64,000 nt of DNA from Nocardia carnea NBRC 14403 (GCF_000308515.1 NZ_BAFV01000007.1:1-64000), one strand, 5' to 3'. Shown: positions 50,006 through 60,594, counted from the first letter of the stretch. Notes: generated from the sequence alone by a model not told the origin. Numbers and translations: made by a program.

Positions 50006-51195
50006 GCAACTCGGATCATCCACTGTCCGGCCGGGCCGCCATCGCGGGTATCGGCGCCACCGATTTCTCCAAGGAATCCGGTCGCAGCGAACTGCGGCTG
50101 GCCGCGGAAGCGGTGACCGCCGCGCTCGCCGACGCCGGGCTCACCCCGGCCGATGTCGACGGCCTGACCACCTTCACGATGGATACGAACCTGCAGGTCG
50201 CGGTCGCACGGGCCACGGGTATTCCCCAGCTGAAGTTCTTCAGCCATATCGGCTACGGCGGCGGCGCGGCCTGCGCCACCGTGCAGCAGGCGGCGATGGC
50301 GGTGGCCACCGGTGTCGCGGACGTGGTGGTGGCCTACCGGGCGTTCAACGAACGTTCGGTATCGCGATTCGGCCAGTTCTCCACCTCGCTGGCCGCGGCG
50401 CCGACCTCCTCCGGGATCGACGCCGGCTGGTCGTACCCGCACGGCCTGGGCACACCCGCCGCGCAGGTCGCGATGGTGGCGCGCCGGTACATGCACGTCT
50501 ACGGCGCGACGAGCGCCGACTTCGGGCGGATCGCCGTCGCGGACCGCAAACACGCCGCGGTCAACCCGAACGCCTTCTTCTACAACAAGCCGATCACCCT
50601 CGACGATCACCAGAAGTCGCGCTGGATCGCCGAACCGCTGCACCTGCTGGACTGCTGCCAGGAATCCGACGGCGGGGTCGCGATCGTGGTGACCAGTGCG
50701 GAACGGGCCCGCGATCTGCCCAACCCGTCCGCCGTGATCACCGCCGCCGCCCAGGGCAGCGGGGCCGACCAGTACGTGATGACCAGCTACTACCGTGACG
50801 CGCTCACCGGGCTCCCGGAAATGGGCCTCGTCGGCGACCAGCTGTGGGAACAGAGCGGTTTGCGTCCCGACGATATCCAGACCGCAATTCTGTACGACCA
50901 CTTCACTCCTTTTGTGCTCATGCAGCTGGAGGAACTGGGATTCTGCGGGCGCGGTGAGGCGAAGGATTTCATCGCGGACGGGGCAATCGAAATCGGTGGA
51001 AAACTACCGATCAACACCCACGGCGGACAATTGGGTGAGGCGTATATCCACGGGATGAACGGTATCGCCGAAGGGGTCCGGCAATTGCGTGGAACCTCGG
51101 TGAATCAGGTCGAAAATGTGGAGAACGTACTGGTCACCGCCGGTACCGGGGTGCCGACCTCGGGTTTGGTGCTCAGCGCCGACCACGCCGCCTGA
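50002..51195 (+). CDS. ltp2: steroid side-chain retro-aldolase Ltp2 (thiolase-like)
   Basis: A thiolase-superfamily protein of the SCP-x/lipid-transfer group, 397 aa. With the ChsH2 DUF35 domain it performs the retro-aldol cleavage that releases propionyl-CoA and androstenedione. Motifs include GIGATDFSKESGRSE at the N-terminus, YDHFTPFVLMQLEELGFC and the C-terminal NTHGGQLGEAYIHGMNG with the conserved His. It is the last gene of the fadE34-ltp2 run, followed by a 650-base spacer. Confidence 0.93.
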   Translation: MSNSDHPLSGRAAIAGIGATDFSKESGRSELRLAAEAVTAALADAGLTPADVDGLTTFTMDTNLQVAVARATGIPQLKFFSHIGYGGGAACATVQQAAMAVATGVADVVVAYRAFNERSVSRFGQFSTSLAAAPTSSGIDAGWSYPHGLGTPAAQVAMVARRYMHVYGATSADFGRIAVADRKHAAVNPNAFFYNKPITLDDHQKSRWIAEPLHLLDCCQESDGGVAIVVTSAERARDLPNPSAVITAAAQGSGADQYVMTSYYRDALTGLPEMGLVGDQLWEQSGLRPDDIQTAILYDHFTPFVLMQLEELGFCGRGEAKDFIADGAIEIGGKLPINTHGGQLGEAYIHGMNGIAEGVRQLRGTSVNQVENVENVLVTAGTGVPTSGLVLSADHAA

Positions 51196-51842
51196 GCCGG
51201 TCCCGGGCGGCCGGAGCGAATACGTTAGGTCGCCCGGTACCAGCGGTGGGTAGACGGAGCGGGGATGCTTCGAGGGTTCCGGCCCTGAGCTGAATCGGAG
51301 CGCTCCCCAGCAGGGCGGTATCGCGGCTCGCGCGCTGACCACGGTCGCAGGCTCTTCTCGGTTCGAGTGTTCATTCGAAGTAGGCGGCATAGGCGCTGCT
51401 CGGCGCAATCGTCGGCGGTGTGGTTCGTGGCCGACACAGAACCCCCAGGAGGCCTGCACACCGGCCGGCCTCAATGTTTGCTCGATCGGTGGCCGGTGGG
51501 TGCACACGCGCGTCGAGCCCTCGCCGGGTCGTGTTCGCGTCAATCCTGATGGACGGGCGACGCCGGCCGCCGCTCACGGCCTCTCGATTGCGTATCGGTC
51601 GAGTTGGGAGTCGTGGCCCCCCGTTTCGCGGGGCCGTTTCCGGTGCACCCGCACGCTTGTGAGTTTTCACAGTCGGGAACAAGATATAACTGTCGATTAC
51701 GCAATGGGCAGTAGGTTTGCCGGCAAGGGGCTGGTAAAGATGAAAAACTCGTCATTTCATATTCTCGAATCACTCCCGGACCGGCCGTCCGGCATGTAAA
51801 TATGTGGCAGTTCTTGGCAATACACATGGTGGAGTCGAAGTT
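51196..51842. other. long intergenic region with an AT-richer segment and a possible short ORF
   Basis: The first ~450 bases show nothing I can support. A hairpin GGCCCC/GGGGCC lies near 51616-51636. From about 51655 to 51842 the sequence is clearly less GC-rich than its surroundings. A possible leader ORF runs from ATG 51704 (31 codons) or ATG 51740 (19 codons, MKNSSFHILES..., with AAGGGG 11 bases upstream) to the TAA at 51797-51799, just before the DUF4129 gene. This is suggestive only. Confidence 0.4.
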
Positions 51843-52865
51843 TTGGCCGGGTCGCGGGCGCTGATCGCGCGCATTGTGGCGGTGTTCGCGCTGCTGTTCT
51901 GCGCTGTCGTCGCGCTGCGCGGACATATTCCGGGGATGCCGGAAAACCCGGCGGAAAACGCCGGCGGCGCCTCCGCGGTGCTGTCGGTGGTCCTCATGCC
52001 CGTCCTGCTCACCGTCTCGATCGTGGTGCTGCTGGCCGGGGTCATCGCCAGCCAGCACCGGCTGCCGCTGGCCATGCCCGACCTGGACGCCGACGAATCC
52101 GAACAGAACTGGCGGCTGGGGCGCTTCGGGGTGATCGTGCTGTTCGCGCTGGCCGTCGCCGGCGTGCTGGCGTCAATGGTTTTCGCCGTCTATTTCATCG
52201 GGTTCCAGCGCCCCGGCGAGCAGATTCCGGCGGCCCCGGAGCAGGGTTCCGAACAGCCCGCCCCGCCTGCTGTACCGCCCGGTATGGAGGAAGACGAGCC
52301 GGTGCTCACCGGTACCGGGCTCATCCTGGCCACCGCCGCCGCCGCGACCTTGGTGGCCGTGGCGGTGACAGGCCTGGTGGTTGTCACCGTGAACACCCAG
52401 CGCCGGGAACGCAGATCCGAATCCGAAGAATCCGCGGGCGTCGACGACGAGCAGTTGCGTGAGGAGACCCTGTCCCTGGTGAAAGCCGCCGAGATGGGGT
52501 TGGCCGCGATGAACGCCCCCGGCCAGGACCCGCGCACCGCGATCATCGCCTGCTATCTGGCGATGGAACGCGGGCTCGCCTACGCCCGCGCCGCGGCGCC
52601 GCTGGCCTCCGACACCCCCATGGAGGTGCTGGCCCGCGCCTTCGAGCACGGAGCCCTGCACGATGCCGCCGCCCGCGAGCTGGTCGCGTTGTTCGAGGAG
52701 GCCCGGTTCAGCCCACACGCCATGCTGGAGTGGCAGCGGATGCGTGCCGAACAGTTGTTGCGCGTGGTGCTGTCCGATCTTCAAGGCACATCGTCGCTCG
52801 GCGCATCCGATGCGGAACTACCGGATCGAGCGGCGTATCTGCCCGGCGGGACGGTGGCCCGATGA
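51843..52865 (+). CDS. DUF4129 domain membrane protein
   Basis: Three membrane segments (about residues 8-28, 45-70, 95-120) and a fourth near 160-185 lead to a cytoplasmic DUF4129 domain (about 205-310, with CYLAMERGLAYARAAA and SPHAMLEWQRMRAEQLL). DUF4129 proteins typically accompany MoxR and DUF58 genes, as here. I prefer the TTG at 51843 with GGTGGAG upstream; a GTG at 51804 without a ribosome site would add 13 residues. It is the first gene of a five-gene operon; its stop overlaps the next ATG. Confidence 0.83.
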   Translation: MAGSRALIARIVAVFALLFCAVVALRGHIPGMPENPAENAGGASAVLSVVLMPVLLTVSIVVLLAGVIASQHRLPLAMPDLDADESEQNWRLGRFGVIVLFALAVAGVLASMVFAVYFIGFQRPGEQIPAAPEQGSEQPAPPAVPPGMEEDEPVLTGTGLILATAAAATLVAVAVTGLVVVTVNTQRRERRSESEESAGVDDEQLREETLSLVKAAEMGLAAMNAPGQDPRTAIIACYLAMERGLAYARAAAPLASDTPMEVLARAFEHGALHDAAARELVALFEEARFSPHAMLEWQRMRAEQLLRVVLSDLQGTSSLGASDAELPDRAAYLPGGTVAR

Positions 52866-53356
52866 CCCGCCCCTGGATAGTGGTGACCGCGATCCTCGCC
52901 GTCGCCGTTTTCGAGATCGTGGCCTATCTGCGGGCCCGCGAATTCATGTTGATCGCCGCCGGAGTGCCGGTGGCGATCGCGTTGTGCTGCTTCGTCTGGG
53001 TGCTGCTGCGCCCGGAGAAGAAAGAGAAGGAACTCGTCGACGAGATGGAGAACGGGCCCGCCGAAATGCTGCGCCACTGGCATGCCCGCGCCGAAATGCT
53101 TGTCGATCGTGCCGACGGAAACCGTGCCGACTGGGATCGGCATCTACGCCCGCTGCTGGCCAAGGAGTTCCAATTGTCCGCCGGATTGCGGGTCAGCAAG
53201 AACCGGCGGGCGCTGGAAAGTGCCGGTATCCATCTCTTCGGCGCCGAATTGTGGCGCTGGGTGGATCCGGCGGATTCGGCGTTGCGTGACCAGAACACGC
53301 CCGCGCCGGGTCGCGCGGCTCTGGACGAGATCCTGAGCCGCCTTCGAAGAATGTGA
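52862..53356 (+). CDS. small two-helix membrane protein of the MoxR operon
   Basis: 164 aa with two hydrophobic segments at the N-terminus (about residues 5-22 and 30-50) and a charged cytoplasmic part of about 110 residues. I do not recognise the family. ATGA overlap with the DUF4129 gene and 1-base spacing to moxR show it belongs to this operon. It may be a structural partner of the MoxR-DUF58 system; this is inferred from position only. Confidence 0.8.
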   Translation: MTRPWIVVTAILAVAVFEIVAYLRAREFMLIAAGVPVAIALCCFVWVLLRPEKKEKELVDEMENGPAEMLRHWHARAEMLVDRADGNRADWDRHLRPLLAKEFQLSAGLRVSKNRRALESAGIHLFGAELWRWVDPADSALRDQNTPAPGRAALDEILSRLRRM

Positions 53357-53357
53357 G

Positions 53358-54343
<986 letters not shown>

Positions 54344-54347
<4 letters not shown>

Positions 54348-55618
54348 GACACCGCGACGCCACCGCCACCGTCGAGGCGAGGTTGCGCTGGCGCCCCGCC
54401 CCGCTGACCTATCTGCTCGCCATCGCCTCGGCGGTCGCGCTGTTCGGCGCGGTGATCTCGGCCAGCTGGCAGCTGGTGGTTTTCGCCGCGCCCATGCTCG
54501 GGGTGCTGGCCAGCGCGCCGTGGCAGGTATCGCGCACCCGGATCCAGGTGGACGGCGCCGGCACCCAGCGGTGTTTCGAGGGGGAGCAGGTCACGATCAG
54601 CATTGCCGCATTCGTCGACCAGGGGCACGCCCTGCTGCGCTGCAAACCGGTGGTCACCGACGGGATGACGGTCACCATCGACGAATCGTCGGATTCCGGG
54701 ACAGCGCCCGCCGGATTGCGGCTGACGGTATCGGCGCAGCGGTGGGGTCGCTATCCGATCTCGGTGCGGGTGAAGGCTTTGAGCCCAGCCGGGATGGCGC
54801 TGGCCACCGTCACCCTGCCCGCCGGGGAAATCTTCGTCTACCCGGTCACCGACCCTCAGCGAATACCGCTGCCGCGCACCGAACTTCCCGAACGACTCGG
54901 CGTGCACCTGACCCGCCGGCACGGCCCGGGCGTGGAGTACGCAGATATCCGCGCCTACGCGCCCGGCGACCAGCTCCGCATCGTGAACTGGCCGGTGAGT
55001 GCCCGCCGCGGCCGGTTGTATGTGACCGAACGCCTGACCAACCGCTCCGCCGACGTCGTCGTCCTGGTGGACACCTCCCAGCAGGCCCCCGGGCCGGCCA
55101 CCGACGCCCTCGAACTCTCGGTCCGCGGTGCCGCGCAGGTGGTGCAATCGACCTTGCAGGCCGGCGACCGCACCGCCGTGGTCTGCCTCGGCCGATCGCC
55201 CCGCTGGCTACGCCCCGATATCGGCCGCCGCCAGTTCTACCGCATCGTCGACACCGTCCTCGACGTCGGTGACGAGCACATCCCCACCACCGGGACCCTC
55301 GCGCCGTGGGCCGCCGTCCCGCTCGGTGCGGTCGTCGTCGCGTTCTCCACGCTGCTGGACACCCAGTTCGCGCTCGCCCTCATCGACCTGCGCAAACGAG
55401 GTCACGTGGTGGTGGCGGTGGATGTGCTGCGCGGCAGCCCGTTCGCCGGCGACCTCGACCCCACCATGGAGAAGATGTGGCAGCTCGAGCGGATGTCGAT
55501 GTACCGCGATATGAGCACGGTCGGCGTCGATATCGTCGGCTGGGCCGCCGACACCCGCCTCGACCAGACCATGCGTCTGCTACCCCGGCACCGGCGGATG
55601 AGGCGGGTACGCCGATGA
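54344..55618 (+). CDS. DUF58 domain protein (VWA-like)
   Basis: Two membrane segments (about 23-42 and 44-62) precede an extracytoplasmic beta domain. The hallmark DUF58 segment VEYADIRAYAPGDQLRIVNWPVSAR lies around 197-222, and a VWA-like domain with VVLVDTSQQA follows. It is 424 aa. In the VWA metal site only Asp-x-Ser is seen (DTSQQ). The ATG overlaps the moxR stop. It probably acts with MoxR and the DUF4129 protein in the envelope. Confidence 0.9.
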
Positions 55619-56097
55619 CCAAATTCCTCGCCCACCTCTCCGGAACACTGCTGGTGCTACTGGTCGCGTTGATCCAGCCGTGGGCGGCCCCCGCCGCGAT
55701 CATCCTGGTGATCATCGGCTGGTGGTGGCGTCTCGCCGCCGTCGGCGCGGTGCTGCTGGTGATCGGAGTCCTGGGCCTGTCCGAGGCCGGGCTGATCGCG
55801 GCCGCCGCCGCGGGCCTGGTCGCGACCACCTACCTGCTGAACATCGCCACCGTCACGGCCCCGCGCGGGGTGGTTCCGACAACACTGCCGTCGGTGATCG
55901 GTGCCGTCGTCTGGACCGGCGCTGCGGCCGCCGCGGCCGCGCTTCCCGTGGAACTGGCCTGGTCGCCGGTGGCGGCGCCGGTCCTGGTGATCCTGCTGTC
56001 TTCGATCCTCACCTACAGCATCACCGCCACCCGCCGCCGTCCGGCGAAACCGGTTACCGGGACCGTCGCCGGCGAAGGCGCGCCGCCGCCCGGGTGA
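55615..56097 (+). CDS. membrane protein closing the MoxR-DUF58 operon
   Basis: 160 aa, mostly hydrophobic, with about five predicted membrane helices and a short cytoplasmic Pro/Gly tail. No family is recognised. The ATG overlaps the DUF58 stop (ATGA). It is probably part of the same envelope complex. It is convergent with alkB, 25 bases away. Confidence 0.8.
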   Translation: MTKFLAHLSGTLLVLLVALIQPWAAPAAIILVIIGWWWRLAAVGAVLLVIGVLGLSEAGLIAAAAAGLVATTYLLNIATVTAPRGVVPTTLPSVIGAVVWTGAAAAAAALPVELAWSPVAAPVLVILLSSILTYSITATRRRPAKPVTGTVAGEGAPPPG

Positions 56098-56122
56098 GCC
56101 CGCCCACCGGCCGCGGACCCAC

Positions 56123-57334
56123 TCACCCGCGAGGCTTCCGGTTGACGAGGGTGATGTCGCCGCCGTAGTGGTCGAGGACCCGGGGATCCATGACCGCGCG
56201 CCACAGCGGAGGCACGGCTGCGAGCAGGACCATGGTGGCGTAACCGAACGGCAGCTGAGGTGCTTCCTGTGAGCTGCGTAGCGTCTGGTAGCGGCGGCCG
56301 GGGTTGGCGTGGTGGTCGCTGTGGCGTTGCAGATGCAGCAGGAAGACATTGGTGACCAGGCGGTCGCTGTTCCAGCTGTGCCGGGGTGAGCATCGTTCGT
56401 ATCGGCCGTCGGGCCGGCGTGCGCGCAGCAATCCGTAGTGCTCGAGATAATTCACGGTCTCGAGCAAGCCGATGCCGATCACGGCTTGCAACGCCAGGAA
56501 GGGAACGATGCCGGGCCCGAATACGACAGTCATCGCCCCGAACAACACGGCGCTCATCGACCACGCCTGAAGTAGCTGATTATCACGGCAGAACCATCTT
56601 TTTCCCTTGCGGGAGAGCCGTTCCCGCTCCAGCGTGAGCGCCGACCGGAAACCGCCGCCGACGCTGCGCGGGATGAAAGCCCACAACGATTCGCCGAAGC
56701 GGGCGCTGGCCGGATCTCCGGGGGTGGCGACACGGACATGGTGGCCGCGGTTGTGCTCCACGAAGAAATGGCCGTACCCGGACTGTGCCAGTGCGATCTG
56801 CGCCAGCCGGCGTTCGAGGTGTTCGGCCCGGTGGCCGAGTTCGTGGGCGGCATTGATGCCGATACCGGAAACCAGTCCCATCGTCACGGTCAGCCCCAGT
56901 TTGTCGACGAGCTGTAGCTCGGAACTCGACCACATATATCCCGCGATGGCCAGGCCGGTGAACTGGATCGGCAGGAATAGGAACGTGCACCAGCGGTAAT
57001 AGCGATCCTTGGACAAGGCCTCGTAGTCCTCGTCTCGCGGGCTGCTGCCATCGCAGCCCATCGTGACATCCAAAATCGGAATCACCCCGAACACCACGAT
57101 GGGACCGATCCACCAGAACAACGCCAGCCCCGTGAACTCGACCAGTTGCCCCGGCAGGAGCGCGCAACCCGGCGCTACGGTACTCAGAATCCACAGGCGA
57201 CGTTTGGGATCACGCGCGCTCGGCCGTCCGAGTAGCGCCGGATCACGCTCCCGTGGCCGACCGGCGCCCCGGGATCGCGACAGTCCCGCCGCCGAATCAG
57301 GGCGCCGGAGCACCGGCACAGGTCTGGACTTCAC
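56123..57334 (-). CDS. alkB: alkane 1-monooxygenase AlkB
   Basis: An integral-membrane di-iron hydroxylase acting on terminal carbons of alkanes. All three histidine boxes are present: HELGH at 164-168, EHNRGHH at 193-199 and QRHSDHH at 336-342, plus the AlkB-specific NYLEHYG at 295-301. It is 403 aa with about five to six membrane helices. The first ~45 residues are Arg/Pro-rich and may be over-called. No rubredoxin or rubredoxin reductase gene is adjacent, and no rubredoxin domain is fused, so electron donors must come from elsewhere. It is downstream of a secreted lipase on the same strand, 4 bases apart. Confidence 0.93.
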   Translation of the reverse strand: MKSRPVPVLRRPDSAAGLSRSRGAGRPRERDPALLGRPSARDPKRRLWILSTVAPGCALLPGQLVEFTGLALFWWIGPIVVFGVIPILDVTMGCDGSSPRDEDYEALSKDRYYRWCTFLFLPIQFTGLAIAGYMWSSSELQLVDKLGLTVTMGLVSGIGINAAHELGHRAEHLERRLAQIALAQSGYGHFFVEHNRGHHVRVATPGDPASARFGESLWAFIPRSVGGGFRSALTLERERLSRKGKRWFCRDNQLLQAWSMSAVLFGAMTVVFGPGIVPFLALQAVIGIGLLETVNYLEHYGLLRARRPDGRYERCSPRHSWNSDRLVTNVFLLHLQRHSDHHANPGRRYQTLRSSQEAPQLPFGYATMVLLAAVPPLWRAVMDPRVLDHYGGDITLVNRKPRG

Positions 57335-57338
57335 CGGA

Positions 57339-58616
57339 TCAAGGCAGTGCCGCGCAGTTCACCGGGGCGGGCACACCTGCGAGGCGATCGGTCACCCACG
57401 GCACCGACGTGGTCACCGACGGGAAGAACGCCATATCGTGTGTGCTCAGGAACCCGGATATGGGCGGTACGCCGGCGTCGGCTTCCAGCTGAACCTGTGT
57501 GCCGCCACCGCACCAACTCGCGGCGATACCGCGAGCGGCCGGGAACATGTCATCGTTGCGCGCCGAGTAGATACGCACCGGCACGGCCGGAGCCGTCCCG
57601 CCGAGCCGCTGTTCGTCGAACGCCTTCTTCAATTCCGGCGAGCTTTCGATCACCGCATTGATCGGCTGTCCACTGGTGGTCCAGCGGGACGTGTGCTGCG
57701 GTTGCGTGAGGGTGTTGGACAGGCCACCGCCGCATTTGCCGATCGAACCGTTCAGGATCGCCTTACCGGTGTCGTTCAGGACGGCGTCGAGTACGGGCCG
57801 GGTTTCGGGGTAATCGGCGGCGATACCGTTGAGGATCCACGCGATGGCGGGCGCGACCCCGGGCATGCCGTCGCTGCGCGCGATATATTCCGCGGGACCG
57901 GCCGGGGGGCCACCCACATAGGCGCCGCGGATGTTCAACTCGGGGGCATACACCGGTTGCAGTTCGGCCGCCGCCGCTGCTGCCATCCCGCCCTGCGAGT
58001 AGCCGTAGAGTACGACCGGCGAGCCGGGATGGAAGCCGCTGCCGGGCAGGTGCAACGCGGCACGGGCGGCATCCAGGACCGCGTAACCCTGGGTTTTGCG
58101 ATTGAGGAAGTTGTGGACACCCGGGGCGGCGAGGTCGTGATAGTCGGTCATCATCACCGCCATGCCCTGGGCCAGCAGGTATTGGATCGCCATGACGTCG
58201 TATTCGAAAACCATATCGGCCGGCGGCTGGAACCGGACCACCTGCGACACCATCGCCGACGGCGCGCATTCGGGGCCCTGCCCCTGCGTACCGCCCGCAT
58301 AAGCGACCAACGGGCGTTCCCCCGGACCGCGCCACGGCGCGGTCGGCTCCATGTACGTGCCCACCACCGTGGTCGGGGCATCATGGGTATCGCTGCTGGC
58401 ATAGGTGAGCCGTGTCGACCGCACCGGTGTCGTTCCGGGCAGCCCCGGCACGGGCAAGGCCACCTGCGATACCTCGGTACGAAGAATCTCGCCCCCGGGG
58501 CCTTGCGACTGCGATAGCCCCGGTTGTGTCCAGGCGGATGGTGCGACCGCCACGGCGCCGGCGACCATGAGAGATCCCGACAGCACTGCGACCCACGCGC
58601 GTTTTCCGGACTTCAT
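57339..58616 (-). CDS. secreted LIP-family lipase
   Basis: A 425-aa protein with a signal peptide (MKSGKRAW then a hydrophobic stretch, cleavage near residue 30) and an alpha/beta-hydrolase of the LIP (secretory lipase) family. The nucleophile elbow is GYSQGG; candidate catalytic Asp is in YSARNDDMFP and His in STHDMAFF near the C-terminus. It would release fatty acids outside the cell. It precedes alkB by 4 bases, suggesting a joint role in hydrophobic substrate use. Confidence 0.88.
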   Translation of the reverse strand: MKSGKRAWVAVLSGSLMVAGAVAVAPSAWTQPGLSQSQGPGGEILRTEVSQVALPVPGLPGTTPVRSTRLTYASSDTHDAPTTVVGTYMEPTAPWRGPGERPLVAYAGGTQGQGPECAPSAMVSQVVRFQPPADMVFEYDVMAIQYLLAQGMAVMMTDYHDLAAPGVHNFLNRKTQGYAVLDAARAALHLPGSGFHPGSPVVLYGYSQGGMAAAAAAELQPVYAPELNIRGAYVGGPPAGPAEYIARSDGMPGVAPAIAWILNGIAADYPETRPVLDAVLNDTGKAILNGSIGKCGGGLSNTLTQPQHTSRWTTSGQPINAVIESSPELKKAFDEQRLGGTAPAVPVRIYSARNDDMFPAARGIAASWCGGGTQVQLEADAGVPPISGFLSTHDMAFFPSVTTSVPWVTDRLAGVPAPVNCAALP

Positions 58617-58888
58617 AGCGATCCTCCTGCGTACGGCTGGTCCCGGCAGCTATCGAACCGAAAGGCGCCGTGAACGCGAGCGCAACACCAAGGGCTTCGA
58701 GCAGAAAACGTGGCGCCTCGACTCGATAGTTCTAGATCGACTTGCGAGTATCGCTGGTCGAACGCGGAACCGGGCATATATGCACGTCGTGTCGCCGAAG
58801 AATCCGAGACCGGGCTCCGGCCGGGTAACAGTTCGGTCCCGGTTCGGTCGACCGGGCTCGGGCCGATTACACCGCAGTAGCGGCGGGT

Positions 58889-59482
58889 TCAGTCCCGCCG
58901 GGTGTCGGGATCGACGCGAACCCGACCGAACCCCTCGTCCAGGAGAGCTGCGCGGTCCGCCTTTCCGCCCGACCGCACCCACTCGCCGGATACGGCGTCG
59001 AGCACCGCGGTCGCTGCGTTGGTGAGCAGATCCGCGGTGTAGGCGTCGATATCCGCACCCGAGCGAGTTCGCAGTGCTTCGCTGACGCGCCGGCGCCATT
59101 CGGTGCGCCGGTGGTGCAGCCCGCCGACGAGCGCGGGTGTTGTTTGGATGAGGCGGAGGGTGGCGAATGCCTGCTCGCCGGCGTGGATCTCGTCTTGCCA
59201 GGCCCGCAGGACATGGTGCAACGCCGCCCAGGGGTCTTCTTCGGGGGGCCGGGCGGCGATGCCGGCGACCACCTTCTCTCCGGTGAGGTCGATACCGTCG
59301 AAGACGACGTCTTCTTTGGTGGGGAAATATCGGAAGAAGCTGCGTTTGGTCATCCCGGCCGAGTCGGCGATCTCCTCGACGGTCGTCTCGTCGAACCCCT
59401 TACGGACAAACAGGTCGAGGGCTACCTGCGCGATTTCGGCCTGGACTGCTCGGCGGGTCCGTTCACGCAGTCCTTCTGTCAT
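58889..59482 (-). CDS. TetR family transcriptional regulator
   Basis: A 197-aa TetR protein with N-terminal HTH VEEIADSAGMTKRSFFRYFPTKED and a helical ligand domain. It is divergent from an SDR gene across 70 bases that contain a long palindrome, so it probably represses the SDR and itself. The ligand is unknown. Confidence 0.9.
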   Translation of the reverse strand: MTEGLRERTRRAVQAEIAQVALDLFVRKGFDETTVEEIADSAGMTKRSFFRYFPTKEDVVFDGIDLTGEKVVAGIAARPPEEDPWAALHHVLRAWQDEIHAGEQAFATLRLIQTTPALVGGLHHRRTEWRRRVSEALRTRSGADIDAYTADLLTNAATAVLDAVSGEWVRSGGKADRAALLDEGFGRVRVDPDTRRD

Positions 59483-59499
59483 GCACTCAGACTACTTTG

Positions 59500-59533
59500 T
59501 GTCATTTGGTGGCTATAATGTCACCAAGTGACA
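59500..59533. promoter_or_regulatory. palindromic operator between tetR-type and SDR genes
   Basis: TGTCATTTGGTG and CACCAAGTGACA form 12-base arms with one mismatch around a 10-base centre. The centre contains TATAAT (59514-59519), a consensus -10 for the SDR gene, so a bound repressor would cover the promoter. Confidence 0.7.
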
Positions 59534-59552
59534 GCCGATTGGAGTGGTGAGA

Positions 59553-60434
59553 ATGGAAGGCAAAACCGTGCTGGTGACCGGAAGCACCGGAGGTATCGGG
59601 AAGGAGACCGCACGAGCCCTGGCCGGTCTGGGCGCCGGCGTCATCCTCGTCGGTCGCGACAAGGGTCGTGCCGATGCGGCCGTGGACGAGCTCCGCACCT
59701 CCACCGGAAATCACCGCATCGCAGCGATCACAGCCGATATGTCCCGGCTCGGCGACGTCCGGCGCCTGGCCGAAGAAGCCGCTGCCCGGACCGGTGGCGT
59801 GGACGTGTTGATCAACAACGCGGGGGCGACGCGATCGCACCGAACACTGACCGAGGACGGCATCGAAACCGCGTTCGCGGTCAATGTGGTCGCGCCGTTC
59901 TGTCTTGCGCACTGGCTGATGCCGGCTCTGACGGCCGCCGGGTCGGCCCGGATCATCAACATCACCGGTGGTATCCCGAAGGGGCGGATCGACCTGGACA
60001 ATCTGCAAGGCGAGCAGTCCTACATCGGACTGTCGTTCTACAACCAGACCAAGCTGGCGCAGATGGCGATGAGCTACCGCTTCGCCCAGGAGCTCGACGG
60101 CACACGAGTGACGTTGAACGTGGCTTATCCCGGGCACGCGTACACGTCGATGAACAAGGACCTCACCGCCGAAACCTATCCGCCGGCGGCACGCCCGATC
60201 GTGCCCGTCCTGCGGCTCGCCATGCCGATCTTCTACGGTCGCCGGGCACTGGTCAGGGCCACTCGCTCCAGTGTGTATCTCGCGTCCAGTCCGGAAGTCG
60301 AGGAGGTGCACGGCAGGTACTTCAACAGCAAGGCCGCGCCGGCCCGATGGCCCGATGCTGTTCTGGACAAGAACACGCGACGCGTTGTCTGGGAACTGTG
60401 CGAGGCCCAGCGCGACCGCCTGGCCACGTGGTGA
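59553..60434 (+). CDS. short-chain dehydrogenase/reductase
   Basis: A classical-like SDR of 293 aa with the cofactor loop TGSTGGIGKETAR at residues 9-21, NNAG motif in INNAGATRSH, and a catalytic-region Tyr in SFYNQTKLAQM (YxxxK pattern here read as Y-N-Q-T-K). It resembles retinol-dehydrogenase-type SDRs. I prefer the ATG at 59553 with GGAG upstream; a GTG at 59544 would add three residues. Control by the divergent TetR is likely. The substrate is unknown. Confidence 0.9.
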   Translation: MEGKTVLVTGSTGGIGKETARALAGLGAGVILVGRDKGRADAAVDELRTSTGNHRIAAITADMSRLGDVRRLAEEAAARTGGVDVLINNAGATRSHRTLTEDGIETAFAVNVVAPFCLAHWLMPALTAAGSARIINITGGIPKGRIDLDNLQGEQSYIGLSFYNQTKLAQMAMSYRFAQELDGTRVTLNVAYPGHAYTSMNKDLTAETYPPAARPIVPVLRLAMPIFYGRRALVRATRSSVYLASSPEVEEVHGRYFNSKAAPARWPDAVLDKNTRRVVWELCEAQRDRLATW

Positions 60435-60594
60435 TCGGGCGCCGAGGTGGGATTCCGGTGCGGACGATGGTCGGCGCTCGGCCGGCCGCCGCGCCTCCCA
60501 CGACTTCTGTGCCGCCGCATTAGCATCCAAGATCGTTGGCTTCGCAGTATCGGTTTCCGCAGATCGTCGGCGTACGGCTCAGGAAAGCAGGTCG

